In this document: positions 32,444 through 35,584 of the stretch, piece by piece | How positions within the stretch are numbered: the stretch's first letter is position 1 | Layout of the letters: each line of letters begins with the position of its first letter | Source: CAYQDF01 sp964416175 | Lineage (GTDB): Bacteria > Chloroflexota > Anaerolineae > Anaerolineales > UBA4823 | DNA: 35,584 nt | Direction of reading: 5' to 3' | Assembly: GCA_964416175.1 (NCBI GenBank) | Contig: CAYQDF010000023.1 | Span: 1-35,584 of the forward strand | Made by a program: the position numbers and the translations under genes | The notes under the pieces: model-generated | Seen by the model: only the letters and a program-made list of their open reading frames with translations | Told to the model about the DNA's origin: nothing | Databases searched by the model: none

Positions 32444-33242
32444 ACTCTGGCTGGCTTTCTTCGCTATCCTTGGGATCAGCGGGGTCTATCTCTATGCCGT
32501 GATCGCCCTCGGTGGAGTCCCGCCTGCCAGCGAGCTGTTTGGGCATTCGCTTGGGATCGCCGGTTTCATTTTAATGTTGATGACCGAGACGCTCTACACT
32601 CTCCGCAAGCGGAGCCGGAGCGCGCGCTGGGGTCGTCTTTCTCTCTGGCTCCAATTCCACATCTTCACCGGCCTGGTGGGACCTTACATGGTGCTCCTCC
32701 ATACTTCCTGGAAATTCCACGGCCTGGCGGGGATAGTCACATTAATGACGCTGGTTGTCGTTGGAAGCGGCTTTGTGGGGCGCTACATCTACACTGCCAT
32801 CCCCCGTACGGCAGACGGCATCGAGCTCGAAGCCGGGCAGATCCAGCGCGAGATTGATTTGATCTCCGCCCAGATCAAATCCTGGCTGGAACGCACTCCT
32901 GGCGCAGGGCGGCCCTGGACCGGGCAGCTGCTCGGCTTTTCGGCAACTGCCGGGGGTGGTTCAATGCTATCCCTGCTCAATCCCATGGAGGAGCTCACCT
33001 ACCGGATTGATTTTTGGCTGTTGAGGCGCGGCCTGGATCGAGAAACCCGGCGCCAGGCCGCCTTTTTGGGGAAGCTTGTCCACCAGAGGAGGCGCCTGCT
33101 CCGGCAGCGGACGACATTGGCTCAGGCCAGGCGGTTACTGGCCTTGTGGCATACTTTACACGTCCCACTCGGACTGGCGCTCTTCACGGCAGCTTTTATC
33201 CACATTGGCGCGGCGATCTACTACGCGACGTTGCTGCGGTAG
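32424..33242 (+). CDS. Membrane b-type cytochrome (five-helix, di-heme candidate)
   Basis: 272 residues from a GTG (GGAG eight bases upstream), overlapping the oxidoreductase gene by 20 nt. About five membrane helices: 8-30, 38-60, 72-95, 100-125 and 240-270. Histidines inside or at membrane edges (H41, H79, H93, H99, H243, H246, H260) could ligate two b hemes. A cytoplasmic coil-rich loop (about 130-235) separates helices 4 and 5. It is the natural bridge from the cytoplasmic ferredoxin/flavoprotein to the outside cytochromes. It resembles cytochrome b561/ferric reductase-like proteins in outline, but no family is firmly recognised. Confidence 0.75.
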   Translation: MSQSTRELWLAFFAILGISGVYLYAVIALGGVPPASELFGHSLGIAGFILMLMTETLYTLRKRSRSARWGRLSLWLQFHIFTGLVGPYMVLLHTSWKFHGLAGIVTLMTLVVVGSGFVGRYIYTAIPRTADGIELEAGQIQREIDLISAQIKSWLERTPGAGRPWTGQLLGFSATAGGGSMLSLLNPMEELTYRIDFWLLRRGLDRETRRQAAFLGKLVHQRRRLLRQRTTLAQARRLLALWHTLHVPLGLALFTAAFIHIGAAIYYATLLR

Positions 33243-33436
33243 CGATACTGTATTCGAGCTTTTGATGGCTAATTCACCAGCTCAACGCTGGTCAGCCAGG
33301 CAGGCGTCATGGGAGCGGGCCTGCCATTCGTATCGGCGGACGATCCTGCGTAGTGCGGCTTTCAAAGCCCGCGGGAGGAAGCGCGACTTATCCGTCGCGT
33401 TGATGTACGTCGATTTCCCTGAGGAGAGCCAAACGG

Positions 33437-33568
33437 ATGTCGTCAGTGTTGGAAGACCGGAAGTTGTCTGCCCGGCGCTGCTATTTCCGAGTCGGGAGCG
33501 GCGCCTGCTCCTGCCGGTGTGGTTGTTGCGAACCCGCCCCATCCTCACAGCGCGGAAATAGACGATGA
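33437..33568 (+). CDS. Candidate Cys-rich small protein (43 aa), unrecognised
   Basis: A 43-codon ORF with GAGGAG ten bases before its ATG. The product has six cysteines, five packed in ACSCRCGCCE (residues 23-32), and a basic C-terminus. The pattern could bind metal or be a modified-peptide precursor, but no family is recognised and no modifying enzyme is adjacent. It ends 11 nt before the inverted repeat at 33580-33637, which could terminate it. It may be chance; the larger overlapping frame shows coding status here is unclear. Confidence 0.3.
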   Translation: MSSVLEDRKLSARRCYFRVGSGACSCRCGCCEPAPSSQRGNRR

Positions 33569-33579
33569 GTTGAGGGCGT

Positions 33580-33637
33580 CCCTCCCGCAGGCTGGATTAT
33601 TCTCCAGAAACGACCCGGGATAGGCTCTGCGGGAGGG
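33580..33637. terminator. 11-bp inverted repeat, possible bidirectional terminator
   Basis: Perfect arms CCCTCCCGCAG (33580-33590) and CTGCGGGAGGG (33627-33637) with a 36-nt loop lie between a plus-strand small ORF and the converging DUF2917 stop (33642). There is no T-run on either side. The GCGGGAGG core also occurs in the hpt terminator. Confidence 0.45.
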
Positions 33638-33641
33638 CTGT

Positions 33642-33935
33642 TCAGTTGTGGTGCAAGACGGAAAGTCGGACCGAGCTCGCCTTTTGGGGTGGGCGAATGC
33701 TCAGAACCGCGTCCTTCATTGCCTGGATCAAAACCTCACCGTGCTGTTCGCTCGAAAAAACGGTACCCGGTCCCAGCACGTAATCTTCAATATCTCCGGA
33801 CTGCGTCACCCACAGCACGCCACGGTGGCAAAGGATGACCGTACCAGGTTCGTAATCCTTGATCAATTGCAGCCCATCACGGCCCAGTTCAATAGGATAA
33901 TTTACCGTCTTTCCCCAGTTCAGTGTGCCTTCCAT
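33642..33935 (-). CDS. DUF2917 domain protein
   Basis: A 97-residue protein matching the DUF2917 pattern: a beta-rich, cupin-like small domain with GTVILCHRGVLWVTQSGD and DYVLGPGTVFSS followed by VLIQAMKDA. Function is unknown in the family. ATG has AGGAGG nine bases upstream. It is divergent from the MocR regulator, with a 168-nt shared region that carries palindromes, and is a likely target of that regulator. The N-terminal 30 residues precede the core motif. Confidence 0.85.
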   Translation of the reverse strand: MEGTLNWGKTVNYPIELGRDGLQLIKDYEPGTVILCHRGVLWVTQSGDIEDYVLGPGTVFSSEQHGEVLIQAMKDAVLSIRPPQKASSVRLSVLHHN

Positions 33936-33998
33936 GGTGAGAACCTCCTAACTGGATACCGATCACACCTGCTACTATTATCCACAAATCCACAAGCA

Positions 33999-34085
33999 AG
34001 TACAGATACACAAATTGGAAATTGTAACCATAACAGTATCGATTATAATCAACTGTACTGCTGATTTGATCGGTAAACTGTTTAC
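33999..34085. promoter_or_regulatory. MocR promoter with flanking inverted repeats and a palindrome
   Basis: Plus-strand TTGTAA (34022-34027) and TATAAT (34044-34049), 16 bp apart, form a good promoter. Arms AGTACAG (33999-34005) and CTGTACT (34053-34059) flank it symmetrically. A perfect palindrome GTAAAC-T-GTTTAC (34073-34085) sits just before the ribosome site. A tandem ATCCACAA pair (33980-33995) lies upstream. These are candidate autoregulatory sites. Confidence 0.5.
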
Positions 34086-34103
34086 TTTCCGAGGGTATTG
34101 ACG

Positions 34104-35567
34104 ATGACAAATGTACAAGGAGAAAAAATCAGTAAGACCTTGCTTTATGAAGAGCTCGCCGAACGCATGGCGCGCCTGATCGAGCAGGGGACATTCCGGC
34201 CTGGCGAGCGCATCCCCTCCGTGCGCCAGACGAGCAAACAGCAGGGAGTGAGCATCAGCACTGTCCTCCAGGCATACCTGCTGCTGGAAGACCGGGGGTT
34301 GATCGAGGCTCGCCCACAATCTGGTTATTATGTACGCGCTCACCTGCCAACCGGGCTGCCGGAACCGGAGATGTCCATGCCCGTTTTGGACCCCAGCAAC
34401 GTGAATTTGCACGACCTGGTGATGCAGCTGCTGCGAGACACGCTCAATCCGCGGCTGGTGCAGCTGGGCGCGGCATTGCCGAACCTCGGTCTGCTGCCGA
34501 CGGAAAAGATCAACCGCCTCGTCACTTCCCTGGCGCGCAGTCGGGTAGGGGAAGTCTACCAGTATCGGTTTCCGCCTGGACTGGAATCCCTGCGCGTGGA
34601 GATTGCCAAGCGGGCGATAATTTCCGGGTGCAGCCTGTCGCCCAATGACATCGTGATCACGGCGGGGGGCGTCGAAGCGATCAACCTTGGTCTGCTCGCC
34701 GTGTGCCGGCCCGGAGACATCGTGGCGGTGGAGTCGCCCATGTATTTCGGCACCCTGCAATGCCTGGAGGTGCTGCAGTTAAAAGCCCTGGAGATCCCCA
34801 CTCACCCCCGCGATGGGATCAGCCTGGATGCGCTGGCTTTTGCCATCGAGCACAATCCCGTCCGGGCGGTGATCGTGATCTCAAATTTCAACAACCCGCT
34901 GGGGAGCTGTATTCCGGACGAAAAAAAGAAAGCTCTGGTTGAACTACTCGCCCGATATGAGATCCCACTGATCGAAAACGACGTATCCGGCGAGCTGTAT
35001 TTCACAGGGAAACGACCATTGACCGCGAAGTCCTTTGACGAACGGGGGCTGGTGATGCTGGTCTCCTCATTTTCCAAAGATATCAGCCCGGCGCTGCGGG
35101 TGGGTTGGATCGCGCCCGGGCGATGGAGGCACGCGGTCGAATGGCTTAAAGTTACCCTGAGCGTAGATACGGGGACTTTTGCCCAACAGGTCGTCGCCGG
35201 ATTTTTGGCCAGCGGCGGATACGATCATCATCTCCGCCGTACCCGGCGCGAATATGCCCGCAACGTGAGCCTCATGGCGCAGGCCGTCATGCGTTTTTTC
35301 CCGCCCGGTACGCGCGTCACGCGCCCCACAGGAGGTTTCGTCCTCTGGGTGCAATTGCCGGAGTCCATCGACTCGTTGGAGCTGTACCGGCAGGCGTTAA
35401 AAGTTGGGATCACCCTCGCGCCCGGCTATGTCTTCTCCGCGACGAATCAGTACCGGAACTTCATCCGCCTGAACGCTGCCGCGTGGTCTTACCAGGTCGA
35501 ACGCGCGATCGAAACATTGGGAGGCCTGATCGCCGAGATGGGGGGCAGAGAAACCGGCAAATCTTAA
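34104..35567 (+). CDS. MocR-family regulator (GntR DNA-binding + PLP aminotransferase-like domain)
   Basis: 487 residues. Residues 1-80 form a GntR winged helix (GERIPSVRQTSKQQGVS, VLQAYLLLEDRGLIEARP). The rest is a fold-type I aminotransferase domain: TAGGVEAINLGLLAVCRPGD, NFNNPLGSC, and SSFSKDISPALRVGW with the Lys expected to bind PLP. MocR proteins sense PLP-linked ligands rather than act as enzymes. ATG at 34104 has GAGGG eight bases upstream; a TTG at 34098 is less likely. The adjacent divergent DUF2917 gene and the palindromes suggest local control. The effector is unknown. Confidence 0.93.
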   Translation: MTNVQGEKISKTLLYEELAERMARLIEQGTFRPGERIPSVRQTSKQQGVSISTVLQAYLLLEDRGLIEARPQSGYYVRAHLPTGLPEPEMSMPVLDPSNVNLHDLVMQLLRDTLNPRLVQLGAALPNLGLLPTEKINRLVTSLARSRVGEVYQYRFPPGLESLRVEIAKRAIISGCSLSPNDIVITAGGVEAINLGLLAVCRPGDIVAVESPMYFGTLQCLEVLQLKALEIPTHPRDGISLDALAFAIEHNPVRAVIVISNFNNPLGSCIPDEKKKALVELLARYEIPLIENDVSGELYFTGKRPLTAKSFDERGLVMLVSSFSKDISPALRVGWIAPGRWRHAVEWLKVTLSVDTGTFAQQVVAGFLASGGYDHHLRRTRREYARNVSLMAQAVMRFFPPGTRVTRPTGGFVLWVQLPESIDSLELYRQALKVGITLAPGYVFSATNQYRNFIRLNAAAWSYQVERAIETLGGLIAEMGGRETGKS

Positions 35568-35584
35568 CTACGGCACCCAATTCG

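Larger units (their letters stand above)
33243..33641. other. Intergenic stretch after the cytochrome operon
   Basis: About 400 nt with no family-recognised gene. It holds a candidate 43-residue Cys-rich ORF and a long inverted repeat, listed separately. An open frame from 33265 to 33561 (98 codons) has no family signal or good ribosome site. Confidence 0.6.

Noticed and set aside
33265..33561. 98-codon plus-strand frame (and an 88-codon minus-strand frame) after the cytochrome operon
   Set aside because: Arg-rich, no family signal, no convincing ribosome site; opposite-strand open frames of similar length show it could be chance in high-GC DNA.
33978..33986. Perfect DnaA-box sequence TTATCCACA
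   Set aside because: A single copy in a short regulatory region with no other origin features; more likely part of the tandem ATCCACAA near the MocR promoter.

Overview
This is a roughly 60% GC, gene-dense metagenome-style contig with two N-runs (276-285 and 30128-30227). Soluble Hdr/[NiFe]-hydrogenase redox enzymes, giant multiheme cytochromes, a DUF5667-like domain and a DUF2917 gene beside a MocR regulator suggest an uncultured anaerobic bacterium, most likely Chloroflexota (Anaerolineae-like). That placement is inference from gene content only.

Region 1 (1-24462, all minus strand) is a head-to-tail run of 20 genes with gaps of at most about 75 nt and several 4-17 nt overlaps, plausibly one transcript from a promoter near 24532-24560. 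In transcription order it encodes a group 3b-type NAD(P)-linked [NiFe] hydrogenase (hydBGDA) and its maturation protease; a receiver protein and a membrane histidine kinase with a RegB-like sensor region; HdrC, HdrB, a 1558-residue tandem HdrA, MvhD and an FrhB/FdhB-like protein; then a second Hdr module (HdrA with a GltD-type insert, HdrD-type fused HdrC+HdrB, a conventional HdrA, a second FrhB-like protein and a ferredoxin); and finally SdhB-like, acyl-CoA-dehydrogenase-like and SdhA-like proteins. The two Hdr modules are mirror images in fusion state: one has split HdrC/HdrB and a fused double HdrA, the other has fused HdrCB and two separate HdrAs whose lengths sum to the fused one. I read the region as a soluble flavin-based electron bifurcation/confurcation hub linking H2, NAD(P)H, ferredoxin and an organic acid or acyl-CoA couple.

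Region 2 (24463-26997) holds a hypoxanthine phosphoribosyltransferase, an FTR1-type iron permease, and a divergently transcribed DtxR-family regulator sharing a promoter/operator region with the permease. Iron supply fits the heavy iron demand of the neighbours.

Region 3 (27188-33242, plus strand) is a compact five-gene electron-transfer operon: an 18-heme cytochrome, a cytochrome with at least 24 hemes built from a 41-residue two-heme tandem repeat, a small two-cluster ferredoxin, an FAD/NAD(P) oxidoreductase, and a membrane b-type cytochrome. The set could move electrons from a cytoplasmic carrier across the membrane to an external heme chain. This is the best candidate for an undescribed system.

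Region 4 (33243-35584) contains a candidate 43-residue Cys-rich small ORF, a long inverted repeat, a DUF2917 protein, and a divergent MocR/GntR regulator with palindromic sites around its promoter.
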